Shown here: piece by piece, positions 40,405 to 41,852 of the stretch
How positions within the stretch are numbered: the first letter of the stretch is position 1
Layout: the number at the start of each line of letters is the position of its first letter
NCBI GenBank assembly: GCA_032718475.1
Contig: JAUCBJ010007252.1
Location: forward strand, 1-41,852
Length of the DNA: 41,852 nt
DNA from: Nemertoderma westbladi
Taxonomy: Eukaryota > Xenacoelomorpha > Nemertodermatida > Nemertodermatidae
Direction of reading: 5' to 3'
The notes under the pieces: model-generated
Seen by the model: only the letters and a program-made list of their open reading frames with translations
What the model was told of the DNA's origin: nothing
Database searches by the model: none
Position numbers and translations under genes: made by a program

Positions 40405-40505
40405 TATTTAAATTGACTAACCTAACTCTGATTAGCGCCATAGAATACTACCGTAATGTTGTCGCTATACAAATGATTAAATATTATAAATATTATTATT
40501 ATTTA
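40405..40505 (+). mobile_element. L2-like LINE 3' end, part 2
   Basis: After the BEL/Pao target duplication the sequence contains GTCGCTATACAAATGATTAA and ends in ATTATTATTATT. This is the L2-type end expected to follow the coding tail at 27517-27741. It resembles the SINE tail at about 18480-18520. Confidence 0.6.
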
Positions 40506-41852
40506 AAACTCGCCGAATTCCAAGTTCTAATGGAACTTTGAGACTCTCCCCATGATAGCAGCCAATCCCTTGGTAGGCACTCCATGTTTACTCGCGTGCC
40601 CTCAATCACATCTCAGGAGTCCTGTAGTAATTTGGACCCAGAAATAAACGTCATATCTTTTGAAATGTTGCTTGTTTTTTGTTGTATACTTCTGAAATAG
40701 GCGATTTTATGACGCCATTCCTTTGACCTAGTGCATGCAGCTTTATGATTTTGTCAACGAATAAAACATTTATGTGGCTTACTTACTGCCCGTCGGTAGT
40801 TTACTAACGATAATCTCACCATATCCAACCTAACTGGCGTGGCGCATTGTCACACTTCCAATCATCAACCATTATTAACCCTATTTCACTTTTCCTAAAG
40901 GGTGCCGATTAGAAGTGGGCGTGGTGCTTTAAGAGTTGTGCGATTTAATAAAAATGTCGACAATTTACCATAGAGAAGGTCGAAGTCAACACTTCTTTTG
41001 TCAATTTTATTTTCTTTCTCTTCCTGGGTTAATAATTTCCATGGAGTGATTCATTTCAAAAAAGCGTAGGTTGTGGATTGTGGAATCTTTTCAGCTAACT
41101 AAATGAATTGAGGCACTTAGGAAATTCAGCCATATTCGCCCGGTGGATTGAATGAAGCTAAAGCTAAATGCATTAATGGTTAAGCAAAGTGAATTGCTCG
41201 AATGACGTGCGCTTGGTTTAGTACTAGTTCAAACACAGATGCATTTAAGTCTGCGCGGGTATAAACCGTGACAGGTGAAGTGTCAAGGCCCAACCTGTTC
41301 TAGGGATACACAACAAATCCCCGTTACCAACAAAACTAATCAGGAATTCTGTGGCCATTGACAGGGAATTGGGGCTAGAATTTGAGAGTATCTAATGTTA
41401 CAATATGCCGCGTGTTTAAAGAATAACAATCGTAAATGGTGGATAGTAAGTCCCTATACCGTAAGTTAATTAATCTAATTCACTGATTGATAAGCCAAAT
41501 TCTAAAACACTTCTACACATTGGGTGTTAGTTATGAAAAATAAAGGTCACGCTCTCACGCAAGGAAATGGACAAAACAAGACAAAATGATTTTGGCTCTT
41601 CCAATGACATTCAAATGGGATTGTTGGCGAAATATTTAGTCTTTCCTTAAGGAACAATTTCGTAATATTTTGAGGAAATAATATAGCCGATAGCATTAGA
41701 GCTGACTCGATAATTCAGTGTTTTTTGGGAAAATTAGTGTTTCATATTGAAAATTTGTGAATGTTAACAGTGAAATAACATACAGAAATAATATCTCGTG
41801 TTTCTTTACTTTAAGATCTCATTCATTCTCTGACCATAGGCAAAGACATCAA
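40506..41852. other. Unassigned host sequence
   Basis: AT-rich, with no open reading frame of note, RNA gene or recognised repeat. This is the longest stretch of the window without visible transposon similarity. Confidence 0.4.

Overview
This is a eukaryotic, almost certainly animal, genomic window made mainly of nested retrotransposons, with one intact host-type gene. A 408-codon intronless NAP1-like histone chaperone, APE-type LINEs, two BEL/Pao LTR elements, SINE-like retroposons with tRNA-like modules and an L2-like LINE tail ending in (ATT)n all point to an invertebrate metazoan, probably marine. The species cannot be fixed from the sequence. There is no operon structure and no bacterial gene content.

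Layout. 1-860: remnant of a possible Penelope-like element (a GIY-YIG-like coding fragment and a hammerhead-ribozyme-like motif). 857-1362: 10-bp satellite. 1585-2759: broken transposase-like gene (minus), split by a 77-bp LINE 3' tail. 2841-3081: fold-back SINE. 3300-3436: satellite fragment and tRNA-Ser-like module. 3431-6264 and 17388 to about 18403: one RTE-like LINE (minus), cut in its endonuclease domain by a complete BEL/Pao element (6265-17387, plus, 5-bp target duplication CCTTC). 18404-18957: SINE with an L2-type tail, then more satellite. 19746-21221: second, 5'-truncated LINE copy. 21904-23130: NAP1-like gene with a 31-bp tandem repeat across its stop codon. 24985-25225: MITE. 25773-27470: decayed third LINE copy with a second fold-back SINE inside. 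27490-27823 and 40405-40505: L2-like LINE 3' end, split by a second complete BEL/Pao element (27824-40399, minus, target duplication CTTTT). 40506-41852: nothing recognised.

The two BEL/Pao elements face each other, giving a very large imperfect inverted repeat around about 10.4 kb that contains the NAP1-like gene. Each has almost identical LTRs, so both inserted recently. Yet both lack reverse transcriptase and the integrase catalytic core and keep only gag, zinc knuckles, a protease piece (right copy only) and a fragment of the RNase H/integrase boundary. They look like a defective lineage moved in trans. Their leaders hold a duplicated 123-bp block that is identical (or 1 mismatch) within each element but about 9% different between elements, which indicates homogenisation inside the element. 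This block, the gag cluster of splice-donor-like hexamers and the unassigned coding remnants before the 3' LTR are the least expected parts of the window. All comparisons were made by eye.
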